Notes under the pieces: generated by a model
What the model saw: the letters and a program-made list of their open reading frames with translations, nothing else
Told to the model about the DNA's origin: nothing
The model's database searches: none
Part shown: positions 18,045 through 26,628 of the stretch, one piece after another
How positions within the stretch are numbered: position 1 is the first letter of the stretch
How the letters are laid out: the number at the start of each line of letters is the position of its first letter
Origin: Methylobacterium sp. Leaf117
Lineage (GTDB): Bacteria; Pseudomonadota; Alphaproteobacteria; Rhizobiales; Beijerinckiaceae
Direction of reading: 5' to 3'
Length of the DNA: 51,046 nt
NCBI RefSeq assembly: GCF_001422985.1
Contig: NZ_LMNL01000037.1
Location: 112,274 to 163,319, forward strand
Translations under genes and position numbers: made by a program

Positions 18045-18062
18045 GTGTCACCGCCCGGTCAT
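18045..18062 (+). promoter_or_regulatory. Candidate Pho box upstream of btaA
   Basis: GTGTCAC-CGCC-CGGTCAT matches the PhoB consensus CTGTCAT-N4-CTGTCAT at 11 of 14 defined positions, with correct spacing. It lies 34 bases before the btaA start used here. PhoB control of btaA is known in Sinorhizobium, which makes the site more credible. The -10 element is not clear. Confidence 0.6.
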
Positions 18063-18096
18063 GCGCGCAGCGTAGGGGCGGCGTCCATCATCCCTG

Positions 18097-19365
18097 ATGG
18101 ACAGCCCGAGAGCCCGCATGAACTCCGCAGCACGGGCGGTCCGCCGCGAAACCAGCCTCGGCCTGACCCAGGCCGTTCACCGCAGCCGAGCGCTGTCCCG
18201 CGCCGGCTTCGCCGAGCGGCTGTTCACTCTGGCCTTCAGCGGATTGGTCTATCCGCAGATCTGGGAGGACCCTGCAGTCGACATGGAGGCCCTGGCCCTG
18301 ACGCCACAGGACCACGTGGTCGCCATCGCGTCGGGCAGTTGCAACGTGCTGTCCTACCTCACTGCCGATCCGGCGCACATCAGTGCGGTCGACCTCAACG
18401 GGGCGCATATCGCCCTGGGGCGCCTCAAGGTCGCGGCTTTGACCCGATTTCCCGATTCGGAGACCTACCTGCGCTTCTTCGGGCGCGCCGACACTGCGGA
18501 CAACGTGGCCGCCTACGACGCGCACATCGCCCCGCACCTCGACGCGGCCTCTCGCGCCTACTGGGAGACGCGGCGCCTCGACGGGCGTCGACGCATCGCG
18601 GCCTTCTCCGAGAACATCTTCCGGCACGGGCTGCTCGGGCGCTTCATCGGCACCGGGCATCGGCTGGCTCGCCTCTATGGCTGCGACCTCTCCGCCGTCC
18701 TGAAGGCCCGCAACCGGGAGGAACAGCGCGCCCTGTTCGCCGCACACGTGGCCCCTCTGTTCGACAAGCGCCTCGTGCGCTGGCTGATCCGGCGCCCGGC
18801 CTCCCTCTACGGCCTCGGGATTCCGCCGGCCCAGTATACGGCGCTGGCCAAGGACCGCCCAGGCGGCATGGTCGACGTGCTGCGGCACCGGCTGGAGCGC
18901 CTCGCCTGCGACTTCGATCTCGACCGGAATTACTTCGCCTGGCAGGCCTTCGGCCGGGGCTACGCGCCGGGCTCCGACGCAGCACTGCCGCCCTATCTTC
19001 AGCCACGCCACTTCGAGACCTTGCGGGCACGGGCCGGTCGGGTGAGCTATCGCCAGCAATCGATGACGGCGTTCCTGGCCGGGAGCCCGGACAAGAGCGC
19101 CGATGCCTACGTGCTGCTCGACGCGCAGGACTGGATGAGCGATGCCGACCTGACCGCCTTGTGGACCGAGATCACCCGGACCGCGCGGCCCGGGGCGCGG
19201 GTGATCTTCCGGACGGCGGCCGACGAGCGCTGCCTGCCCGGCCGCGTGCCGGAGGCAATCCTGAACGCCTGGGACTACGCCGAGGCCGAGAGCCGCGCCG
19301 CCGTGACGCGCGACCGCTCGGCGATCTACGGCGGCTTCCATCTCTACCGCCTGCGTGCCGTATGA
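18097..19365 (+). CDS. btaA: BtaA, S-adenosylmethionine:diacylglycerol 3-amino-3-carboxypropyltransferase (DUF3419)
   Basis: First enzyme of diacylglyceryl-trimethylhomoserine (DGTS) betaine-lipid synthesis: it moves the 3-amino-3-carboxypropyl group of SAM to diacylglycerol. The 422 residues span the DUF3419 family, with FTLAFSGLVYPQIWEDP near the start, the SAM-site-like IASGSCNVLSYL and VDLNGAHIALGRLK, and DAQDWM near the end. It overlaps btaB by four bases, the normal btaAB operon. An alternative start at 18118 has a better GAGAG ribosome site. The Pho box upstream suggests induction by phosphate limitation, when the lipid replaces phospholipids. Confidence 0.93.
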   Translation: MDSPRARMNSAARAVRRETSLGLTQAVHRSRALSRAGFAERLFTLAFSGLVYPQIWEDPAVDMEALALTPQDHVVAIASGSCNVLSYLTADPAHISAVDLNGAHIALGRLKVAALTRFPDSETYLRFFGRADTADNVAAYDAHIAPHLDAASRAYWETRRLDGRRRIAAFSENIFRHGLLGRFIGTGHRLARLYGCDLSAVLKARNREEQRALFAAHVAPLFDKRLVRWLIRRPASLYGLGIPPAQYTALAKDRPGGMVDVLRHRLERLACDFDLDRNYFAWQAFGRGYAPGSDAALPPYLQPRHFETLRARAGRVSYRQQSMTAFLAGSPDKSADAYVLLDAQDWMSDADLTALWTEITRTARPGARVIFRTAADERCLPGRVPEAILNAWDYAEAESRAAVTRDRSAIYGGFHLYRLRAV

Positions 19366-20069
19366 ACGATGCCGCGCATGCGATGGACCGGATGTACCGG
19401 CGCCAGCGCCACCTCTACGACGCCAGCCGGAAGTTCTATCTTCTGGGCCGTGACCAGACGATCGCCGAACTTGCCGTGCCGGCAGGCGGCTCCGTGCTGG
19501 AGATCGGCTGCGGTACCGGACGCAACCTCGTGCGCATCGCCCAGACCTATCCGGGCGCTGCCTGCCACGGCCTCGACGTCTCGGCGGCGATGCTCGACAC
19601 CGCCGCCCGCAGCGTCGCGCGAGCCGGGCTCGACGGGCGCATCAGCCTCGCGCGCGGAGACGCCACGGCTTTCGACCCCACGGCCCTGTTCGGGCAGGAC
19701 GCTTACGATCGGATCCTCATCTCCTACGCACTGTCGATGATCCCGCCCTGGGAGCGGGTCCTGGCGGAAGCCGTCGGCCATCTCGCACCCGAAGGGCAGC
19801 TCCACGTGGTGGATTTTGGTGGGCAGGCCGGCCTACCGCGGCCGGCCCGGGCGCTCCTCAACCGCTGGCTCGCGGCCTTCTCGGTGACGCCGCGCGCGAC
19901 CCTGCCGCAGGTGGTCGCGGACGCAGCGGCGAGAACAGGTGCCGAAGCGTGCGTGCGCCAGCGCTTCGGGGGCTATTGCGTGCAGGCGGTGATCGTTCGC
20001 CGGACCGGCAGCGGCGTCCCGGCTGGTGGTGGCGGGCCGCCCATCCCGGATCATCGGCCGATTGCGTGA
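19362..20069 (+). CDS. btaB: BtaB, diacylglycerylhomoserine N-methyltransferase
   Basis: Methylates diacylglycerylhomoserine three times to give DGTS. 235 residues, class I SAM methyltransferase: motif I is VLEIGCGTGRN (about residues 45-55), with acidic GLDVSAAML after the second strand and ISYALSMIPPWE further on, followed by HVVDFGGQ. The short N-terminus RQRHLYDASRKFYLLGRD fits BtaB. Its ATG overlaps the btaA stop (ATGA). A 31-codon reading frame and a convergent permease lie downstream. Confidence 0.92.
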   Translation: MNDAAHAMDRMYRRQRHLYDASRKFYLLGRDQTIAELAVPAGGSVLEIGCGTGRNLVRIAQTYPGAACHGLDVSAAMLDTAARSVARAGLDGRISLARGDATAFDPTALFGQDAYDRILISYALSMIPPWERVLAEAVGHLAPEGQLHVVDFGGQAGLPRPARALLNRWLAAFSVTPRATLPQVVADAAARTGAEACVRQRFGGYCVQAVIVRRTGSGVPAGGGGPPIPDHRPIA

Positions 20070-20162
20070 GCCAACTTCGGAACGCGTGAGCCGGCCGCCG
20101 CATTGGTTCTGCAACGTGGTGGCCTACGGGCCGCCCCACCCCGGAACCGGAGATCGCTCCTC

Positions 20163-20258
20163 ATGCGCAAGCTGCTTGTCGCCTTCCTGCTCCCGAAGCT
20201 CGTTTCTTACCTGCGTCGCCGGTACTCCGGCCGCCCGAGCCCACGCCACTACTCCTGA
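20163..20258 (+). CDS. Candidate 31-residue basic amphipathic peptide
   Basis: An open frame too short for most gene finders: MRKLLVAFLLPKLVSYLRRR followed by YSGRPSPRHYS. It has GGAG about ten bases before the ATG and sits 93 bases after btaB on the same strand. The N-terminal 20 residues would form a hydrophobic-basic helix suited to membranes. Small basic proteins with this look exist in alphaproteobacteria, but I cannot name a family. It might be a third member of the btaAB transcript or a chance frame. Confidence 0.35.
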   Translation: MRKLLVAFLLPKLVSYLRRRYSGRPSPRHYS

Positions 20259-20260
20259 GT

Positions 20261-21736
20261 TCAGGCCGCCGAGGCCTCCCGAGGCTTCGGCCCAGCGGCG
20301 CGGTGCAACCGTGCCGCCTTTCGGCCGTAGCCGAAGTAGATCGCCAGCCCGATGGCGAGCCAGACGGCCAGACGCAGCCAGGTGTCTCCCGGCAGACCGA
20401 GCATCAGGCCGAGACAGGACAGGATGCCGAGCACCGGCACAACCGGCATACCCGGCGCCCGGAAGGGACGCTGTCGATCCGGCTCCGTCCGACGCAGAAC
20501 CAACGCAGCCGTACAGATCACGATGAAGGCGAAGAGCGTTCCGATGCTCACCAGTTCGCCGAGAAGATCGATGGGCACCAGCCCCGCCACGAGGGCGGTG
20601 ACGATGCCGATTGTGATCTGGCTCGTGGCCGGCGTCCGGAAGCGCGGGTGCACACGTGCGAATGCCGGAGGCAGCAGACCGTCGCGCGCCATCGCGTAGA
20701 AAATTCGGGCCTGTCCGTAGAGCGCGGCCAGTGCCGATGTCGTCAGGCCCAGGATCGCCCCGACCTTGATCGCCGCCGAGAAGGGGCCGAGCCCGATCAC
20801 CTCGACGGCCTTGGCGATTGGATCGGGCACGTCGAGGGCTCTGTAGGGCACGAGGCCGGTCAGCACGGCCGCCACCGCCACGTAGAGTACCGTGCTGATC
20901 GCCAGCGACCCCAGGAGACCGATCGGCGCGTCGCGCTGCGGCTGCCGCGTTTCGCCCGCCGCCGTCGAGATCGTCTCGAAGCCGATGAAGGCGAAGAACA
21001 CCACGCCGGCTCCCCTCAGGACCCCGCTCCACCCGAACTCCCCGAAGGTGCCGGTGTTCTCCGGTACCAGCGGCGACCACAGGCCCGTATCGACGTGAGC
21101 CGCGCCGATGCCCACGAAGGCCAGGATGATGATTATCTTGATCACCACCATCACGGCGTTCACCCGGGTCGATCCGCGATTTCCGCGCACCAGGAGCAGC
21201 GTCAGCAGACCAATAAGGAGGGCCGCCGGCAGGTCGAACCACGCCGTCGCAATGCCGGGGAGGGGACTGAAGGGGGCCGCCGTGAGGGCAGGGGGCAGGT
21301 GGAGGCCCGCCGTACTCAGCAGCGAGCGGACATACCCCGACCAGCCCACCGCCACGGTGGCGGCGCTCATGGCGTATTCGAGGACCAAGTCCCAGCCGAT
21401 GATCCAGGCGCAGGCCTCGCCCAGGGTTGCAGAAGTGTAGGTGTAGGTACTGCCCGAGGCCGGCACCATCGCGGCGAGTTCGGCGTAGCAGAGGGCGACG
21501 AACCCGCAGGCGACACCGCCCAGCACGAAGGACAGGGTCAGGCCGGGGCCGGCATAGTTTGCTGCCGCGGTGCCGGTGAGGACGAAGATGCCCGCCCCGA
21601 TGGTCGCCCCGACGCCAAGGGCCACGAGGTCGCAGGCGGACAGGGAACGCGGCAGGGACGACGGCTCGCCGCCCTCGTCGGACGAGGCCAGGATGTCGAA
21701 GACGGATTTGCGTGCGGTGAGACTATTGCCTGTCAT
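20261..21736 (-). CDS. APC-family amino acid permease
   Basis: 491-residue inner-membrane protein with about 12-14 hydrophobic helices. The APC signature is GVGATIGAGIFVLTGTAAA in the first helix, then CYAELAAMVPASGSTYTYTSATLGE. Helix 8-region IFYAMARDGLLPPAFARVHPRFRTP is typical of the cationic amino acid transporter branch (YfnA/CAT-like). The substrate cannot be fixed. It is convergent with btaB and the small frame after it; 291 bases separate it from the divergent threonine-aldolase-like gene. Confidence 0.9.
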   Translation of the reverse strand: MTGNSLTARKSVFDILASSDEGGEPSSLPRSLSACDLVALGVGATIGAGIFVLTGTAAANYAGPGLTLSFVLGGVACGFVALCYAELAAMVPASGSTYTYTSATLGEACAWIIGWDLVLEYAMSAATVAVGWSGYVRSLLSTAGLHLPPALTAAPFSPLPGIATAWFDLPAALLIGLLTLLLVRGNRGSTRVNAVMVVIKIIIILAFVGIGAAHVDTGLWSPLVPENTGTFGEFGWSGVLRGAGVVFFAFIGFETISTAAGETRQPQRDAPIGLLGSLAISTVLYVAVAAVLTGLVPYRALDVPDPIAKAVEVIGLGPFSAAIKVGAILGLTTSALAALYGQARIFYAMARDGLLPPAFARVHPRFRTPATSQITIGIVTALVAGLVPIDLLGELVSIGTLFAFIVICTAALVLRRTEPDRQRPFRAPGMPVVPVLGILSCLGLMLGLPGDTWLRLAVWLAIGLAIYFGYGRKAARLHRAAGPKPREASAA

Positions 21737-22027
21737 CGGTCAGATTGTCACATGGCGGTGGAACGCGCGCCATCGCGGCAAATTTCGCGCCATCGCGGTC
21801 GGCGGCAACCTAGCCGTGTTGTCAGAGCCGGGCGCCTCTGGTAGCCTTCAACACAGCATCAAGAGTCAGGGCGATCCCTGACGCCAACCTACCCTCCCGG
21901 GCAAGGTGGCACCCTCCGGCGAACGGCGGGGATGTGGCCGGACCGGCAACCAAACGGGCTTCGCCATATCGCTGTCTCGGCCGGTCGACGCGCTCCTGAT
22001 GCGCACCGGGCCAGACGAGAGCGAACC

Positions 22028-23098
22028 ATGTTGACGGAAACCCGTCCCCCCGAGCCGCAGCAATTTGCGAGCGACAACTACGCCGGCATCTGCCCGGAGG
22101 CCTGGGCGGCGATGGCAGCAGCCAACCAAGGCTCAGTCCCGGCCTATGGCGAGGATCCGTGGACGAAGCGGGCGGCCGACGCGTTCCGGACCCTGTTCGA
22201 GACGGAGTCCACGGAGGTGTTCTTCGCCTTCAACGGCACGGCCGCCAACGCGCTGGCGCTCGCTTCGCTCTGTCAATCCTATCACAGCGTGATCTGCTCG
22301 GCCTCGGCCCATGTCGAGACCGACGAGTGCGGGGCCCCCGAATTCTTCTCCAACGGCTCGAAGCTCCTCGTGGTGGCGAGCCCCGACGGCAAGCTCGACC
22401 CGGCCCTGATCCGGGGCGTCGCCACGGGACGCTCGGATATCCATTTCCCCAAGCCTCGGGTGGTGACGATCACCCAGCCCACCGAGACGGGGCAGCTCTA
22501 CAGCCTCGCCGAGATCCGTGAGATCGCCGCCACCTGCCGGGATCTGGGCCTGCGCCTCCACATGGACGGGGCGCGCTTCGCCAATGCCTGTGCCAGCCTC
22601 GGCTGCAGCCCCGCCGACATGACCTGGAAGGCCGGCGTCGACCTTCTCTGCTTCGGTGGCACCAAGAACGGCATGGCGGCGGGCGAAGCGATCCTGTTCT
22701 TCGACCCGGCACTGGCGGAGGATTTCGGCTATCGCTGCAAGCAGGCGGGACAGCTCGCCTCGAAGATGCGCTTCCTCTCCGCCCCCTGGGTCGGGGTCCT
22801 GGAGGACGGCGCCTGGCTGCGCCACGCGAGCCACGCCAATGCCTGCGCACAGCGTCTCGCCTCGGCCGTGGCGGATGTGGCCGCCTTCGACCTGATGTTC
22901 CCGGTGGAGGCCAACGCGGTGTTCCTGCGCGCCGCGCCCGAGCACCTCAAGGCTCTGCGCGCCCGGGGCTGGCGCTTCTACACCTTCATCGGCGGCGGCG
23001 CCCGCTTCATGTTCGCCTGGGATTCGGACCTCGCCCGGATCGCGACCCTGGCGGCGGACATCCGCGCCGTGGGCACCTCGGTCGCCGTGGCGGCCTGA
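22028..23098 (+). CDS. Threonine aldolase-like PLP enzyme (beta-eliminating lyase family)
   Basis: 356 residues, fold-type I PLP enzyme. FAFNGTAANALAL forms the phosphate-binding region, LHMDGARFANA carries the PLP-N1 Asp, and FGGTKNGMAAGEAI carries the Schiff-base Lys. The best reading is low-specificity L-threonine aldolase (threonine to glycine and acetaldehyde). Related activity on other beta-hydroxy amino acids is possible. The ATG at 22028 follows GAGAGCG. In many genomes truB precedes rpsO; here this gene does. Confidence 0.85.
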   Translation: MLTETRPPEPQQFASDNYAGICPEAWAAMAAANQGSVPAYGEDPWTKRAADAFRTLFETESTEVFFAFNGTAANALALASLCQSYHSVICSASAHVETDECGAPEFFSNGSKLLVVASPDGKLDPALIRGVATGRSDIHFPKPRVVTITQPTETGQLYSLAEIREIAATCRDLGLRLHMDGARFANACASLGCSPADMTWKAGVDLLCFGGTKNGMAAGEAILFFDPALAEDFGYRCKQAGQLASKMRFLSAPWVGVLEDGAWLRHASHANACAQRLASAVADVAAFDLMFPVEANAVFLRAAPEHLKALRARGWRFYTFIGGGARFMFAWDSDLARIATLAADIRAVGTSVAVAA

Positions 23099-23316
23099 GA
23101 GGTCGATCTCTCATCCCAACAGACCGAGGGCTGGCGTCACAGCCGGTTTCGTGTATGGTCCGCGCCGCTCCGACCCGTGTGAACGGGGCCGGGGCACAAG
23201 CTGCTTGTGGGCCTGACCGTGCTGGACGACATCCCGGCACCGGCCTTCCACGAGCGTGGCGCGGCTCTCCTGACGGGGCCGCCCGTTTCCGAAAACCCGT
23301 ACCGAAAGGCACTGCG

Positions 23317-23586
23317 ATGTCGATCACGGCAGAGCGCAAGACCGCGCTGATCAAGGAATACGCGACCGGCGGCAAGGACACCGGTTCTCCGGAGGTCCAG
23401 GTGGCGATCCTCACCGAGCGGATCACCAACCTCACCGGCCACTTCAAGACCCACGGCAAGGACAACCATTCCCGCCGCGGCCTCCTGAAGATGGTTTCGC
23501 AGCGCCGCTCGCTGCTCGACTACGTCAAGCGCAAGGACGAGGCCCGCTACCGCAGCCTCATCGAGCGTCTCGGCATCCGCCGCTAA
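23317..23586 (+). CDS. rpsO: 30S ribosomal protein S15
   Basis: 89 residues, the exact family length. It begins SITAERKTALIKEYA and ends RYRSLIERLGIRR, with HSRRGLLKMVSQRRSLLDYVKR between. S15 binds 16S rRNA early in 30S assembly and in several bacteria represses its own mRNA. pnp follows in the standard rpsO-pnp order after 206 bases containing a strong hairpin. The frame extends upstream to 23155 without support. Confidence 0.97.
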   Translation: MSITAERKTALIKEYATGGKDTGSPEVQVAILTERITNLTGHFKTHGKDNHSRRGLLKMVSQRRSLLDYVKRKDEARYRSLIERLGIRR

Positions 23587-23597
23587 ACACGGCGCTC

Positions 23598-23631
23598 ACG
23601 CGGTTCCGGGCCCGGCCCGGGACCGCGTTTT
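23598..23631 (+). terminator. Hairpin terminator or processing site between rpsO and pnp
   Basis: ACGCGGT (from 23598) pairs with ACCGCGT (to 23628), extended inward by the GC arms CCGGGCC and GGCCCGG, then TTTT. Such a structure between rpsO and pnp can end part of the transcripts, and folded RNA before pnp is a known RNase III target in enterobacteria; that second role is inferred here. Confidence 0.75.
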
Positions 23632-23792
23632 GACAGTTCGGGTTGCCGGAATGGGTTCGGCCACTCGAAAACCCGGGCGACTTGAAGGCGGATGCGTCGG
23701 GGACAGGATCGCGGGGGGCACGGTGCGCGGCGCCCCCCGCCATCTTGCCCCTGACGGCGCCGGGTTCGCCCGACCGCAGGAAGGCTAGACAT

Positions 23793-25964
23793 ATGTTTGA
23801 TATCCAACGCGAAGAGCTGATGTGGGGCGACCGCAAGCTCGTCCTCGAGACGGGCAAGGTGGCCCGCCAGGCCGACGGTTCCGTCATGGCGACCTACGGC
23901 GAGACCTCGGTGCTCGCCACCGTGGTGTCCGGCAAGGAGCCTAAGGCCGGCATCGACTTCCTCCCCCTCACGGTGAACTATCAGGAGCGCGCCTACGCCG
24001 CCGGCCGCATCCCCGGCGGCTACTTCAAGCGCGAGGGTCGGCCCAGCGAGAAGGAGACCCTGGTCTCCCGCCTCATTGATCGCCCGATCCGCCCCCTCTT
24101 CGTCGAGGGCTGGCGCAACGACACCCAGGTCGTCGTCACCGTCCTGACCCACGACCTTGAGAACGATCCCGACATCCTCGCGATGGTCGCCGCTTCCGCC
24201 GCCCTGACCCTGTCGGGCGTGCCCTTCATGGGCCCGATCGGCGCCGCCCGTGTCGGCTATGCCAACGGCCAGTACAGCCTCAACCCGCTGGTGGCCGACC
24301 TCGAGGCCTCGACCCTCGATCTCGTCGTCGCCGGCACCCAGGATGCCGTCCTGATGGTCGAGTCCGAGGCGAAGGAACTCGACGAGGAGATCATGCTCGG
24401 CGCCGTGATGTTCGGCCACAAGCATTTCCAGCCGGTCATCGAGGCGATCATCCGTCTGGCCGAGAAGGCCGCCAAGGAGCCCCGCAATTTCCAGGCTCCC
24501 GAGAACGGCGACGTGGAGCAGGCCGTCCTCGACGTGTGCGAGTCCGATCTGCGCGCTGCCTACAAGAACACCGTCAAGCAGGAGCGCTACGCCGCCGTCG
24601 ACGCCGTCAAGGCGAAGGTGATGGCCGCCCTCTGCCCTGCCGAGGGCGAGGCGAAGTTCCCGGCCGAGAAGGTCAAGGCCGCGTTCAAGGAAGCGCAGTC
24701 CAAGGTCGTGCGCTGGAACATCCTCGACACCGGCTCGCGCATCGACGGCCGCGACGTGCGCACCGTGCGCCCGATCGAATCCCAGGTCGGCGTGCTGCCC
24801 CGCGCTCACGGCTCGTCGCTGTTCACCCGCGGCGAGACCCAGGCCCTCGTGGTCGCCACCCTCGGCACCGGCGAGGACGAGCAGTTCATTGACGCGTTGG
24901 AAGGCACCTACAAGGAGACCTTCCTGCTGCACTACAACTTCCCCCCCTACTCGGTGGGCGAGACCGGCCGCATGGGCTCCCCGGGCCGCCGCGAGATCGG
25001 CCATGGCAAGCTCGCTTGGCGCGCCGTGCATCCCGTGCTGCCGCCGGCCCACGAGTTCCCGTACACGATCCGCGTCGTGTCCGAGATCACCGAGTCCAAC
25101 GGCTCCTCCTCGATGGCCTCCGTCTGCGGCGCCTCGCTGTCGCTGATGGATGCCGGCGTGCCCCTGCGCCGTCCGGTGGCGGGCATCGCTATGGGCCTCA
25201 TCCTCGAGGGTGAGCGCTACGCCGTGCTGTCCGACATCCTCGGCGACGAGGACCACCTCGGCGACATGGACTTCAAGGTGGCGGGCACGGAAGCCGGCAT
25301 CACCTCGCTGCAGATGGACATCAAGATCGCGGGCATCACCGAAGAGATCATGAAGGTCGCCCTGCACCAGGCGCAGGAAGGCCGCGTCCACATCCTCGGC
25401 GAGATGGCCAAGGCCCTGACCGACGCCCGTCCCGAGCTCGGCGAGTACGCACCGCGCATCGAGACCATGCAGATCCCCACCGACAAGATCCGGGAAGTGA
25501 TCGGCACCGGCGGCAAGGTGATCCGCGAGATCGTCGAAAAGACCGGCGCCAAGATCAACATCGACGACACCGGCACGGTGAAGATCGCTTCCAGCGACGG
25601 CAAGGCCATCAAGGCCGCCTACAACTGGATCCGCTCCATCGTGGCGGAAGCCGAAGTTGGCATGATCTATGACGGCACCGTCGTGAAGACGATGGAGTTC
25701 GGTGCCTTCGTGAACTTCTTCGGCGCCAAGGACGGCCTCGTCCACATCTCGGAGCTCGCCGCCCAGCGGGTCGCCAAGGTGACGGACGTCGTCAAGGAAG
25801 GCCAGAAGGTCAAGGTCAAGTTCCTCGGCCAGGACGATCGCGGCAAGATCCGCCTGTCCATGAAGGTGGTCGACCAGGAGACCGGCGAAGACCTCACCGA
25901 GAAGCTCAAGGCCGAGCGCAACGCCGAGCAGGACCGCGCCCGCGGACCCCGCCAGGAGGCGTAA
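23793..25964 (+). CDS. pnp: Polyribonucleotide nucleotidyltransferase (PNPase)
   Basis: 723-residue phosphorolytic 3'-5' exoribonuclease of the degradosome. Two RNase PH domains are visible: the first from FDIQREELMWGDRKL with YFKREGRPSEKETL, the second with RAHGSSLFTRGETQAL and PPYSVGETGRMG. A KH domain (IREVIGTGGKVIREIVEKTGAKINID) and an S1 domain (YDGTVVKTMEFGAFVNF) close the protein. Start 23793 follows GCAGGAAGG. A shared hairpin separates it from the convergent phnN. Confidence 0.97.
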   Translation: MFDIQREELMWGDRKLVLETGKVARQADGSVMATYGETSVLATVVSGKEPKAGIDFLPLTVNYQERAYAAGRIPGGYFKREGRPSEKETLVSRLIDRPIRPLFVEGWRNDTQVVVTVLTHDLENDPDILAMVAASAALTLSGVPFMGPIGAARVGYANGQYSLNPLVADLEASTLDLVVAGTQDAVLMVESEAKELDEEIMLGAVMFGHKHFQPVIEAIIRLAEKAAKEPRNFQAPENGDVEQAVLDVCESDLRAAYKNTVKQERYAAVDAVKAKVMAALCPAEGEAKFPAEKVKAAFKEAQSKVVRWNILDTGSRIDGRDVRTVRPIESQVGVLPRAHGSSLFTRGETQALVVATLGTGEDEQFIDALEGTYKETFLLHYNFPPYSVGETGRMGSPGRREIGHGKLAWRAVHPVLPPAHEFPYTIRVVSEITESNGSSSMASVCGASLSLMDAGVPLRRPVAGIAMGLILEGERYAVLSDILGDEDHLGDMDFKVAGTEAGITSLQMDIKIAGITEEIMKVALHQAQEGRVHILGEMAKALTDARPELGEYAPRIETMQIPTDKIREVIGTGGKVIREIVEKTGAKINIDDTGTVKIASSDGKAIKAAYNWIRSIVAEAEVGMIYDGTVVKTMEFGAFVNFFGAKDGLVHISELAAQRVAKVTDVVKEGQKVKVKFLGQDDRGKIRLSMKVVDQETGEDLTEKLKAERNAEQDRARGPRQEA

Positions 25965-26012
25965 GCTTCAGCCTGAGCCGGGTGCGCGAGCGCCCGGCGA
26001 TGGTCCGAAACG

Positions 26013-26046
26013 AGAAAGAGCGCGGTCCCGCCAGGGCCGCGCTCTC
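26013..26046. terminator. Terminator hairpin between convergent pnp and phnN
   Basis: AGAGCGCGG (26017-26025) pairs with CCGCGCTCT (26037-26045) around an 11-base loop. Read on the minus strand the stem is followed by TTCTCGTTT, so it best terminates the phn operon. On the plus strand it lacks a T run. Confidence 0.65.
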
Positions 26047-26088
26047 TATCGTTCGGAGGAACGGCCTCGGCCCCGGACCGACTGAAGT

Positions 26089-26628
26089 TCAGGCCGCCCG
26101 CTCGCGCAGGTGGGCGATCAGTGCCGCGGCGGCGCTGCCAGGGTCGCGATCGTTCCAGATCGTGCACGCGGCTTCGATCGGGACGACGCGCTCGAGGCGG
26201 CTGCGCAGATCACCGTCCTCGGGCCGGGCGCGGGCCGCCAGGCGCTGGGCGAGCACGTCGGACGCGGCCGTAATGGCGACGACGCCGACATGCGGCAGGG
26301 TCCGCCGAGCCTCGTCAACGATCCGGCGGGAGACGTTGCAGACCACCACCCGTCCGGCCCAGGCCTGCTCCACGGTCTCGGAGGGGATCGCGTAGCCCAG
26401 GCCATGGGCCCGCCAGTGCAGAGCGAAGGCACCGGAGGCGGCGCCCGCGGAAAAGGCCTCCTCCGTGAGGGCGACGTTGTCCTCGTGGGCCGAGGGCGCC
26501 CGGGTGATGAGGCGGCGCGGGAAGACGAAGCGGGGATCGCCGGCGAGCGCGTCCCGCGCCAGCCGCAACAGGGTGTCCTTGCCGGCCCCGCTCGGGCCGA
26601 CCACGAGGGCGAAGCCGCCGGGCATCAC
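26089..26628 (-). CDS. phnN: Ribose 1,5-bisphosphate phosphokinase PhnN
   Basis: Converts ribose 1,5-bisphosphate to PRPP, returning the ribosyl product of the C-P lyase pathway to metabolism. The 179-residue P-loop kinase has Walker A GPSGAGKDT at residues 11-19 and FPRRLITRAP in the guanylate-kinase-like core. Its start overlaps the phnM stop by four bases (ATGA), making it the last gene of phnGHIJKLMN. A terminator follows. Confidence 0.93.
   Translation of the reverse strand: MMPGGFALVVGPSGAGKDTLLRLARDALAGDPRFVFPRRLITRAPSAHEDNVALTEEAFSAGAASGAFALHWRAHGLGYAIPSETVEQAWAGRVVVCNVSRRIVDEARRTLPHVGVVAITAASDVLAQRLAARARPEDGDLRSRLERVVPIEAACTIWNDRDPGSAAAALIAHLRERAA

Noticed and set aside
21737..22027. 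Riboswitch upstream of the threonine-aldolase-like gene
   Set aside because: No tandem glycine-aptamer or other known riboswitch core could be recognised.
23099..23316. Possible truB or another gene upstream of rpsO
   Set aside because: The frame open from 23155 shows no family features; this is only the rpsO leader.
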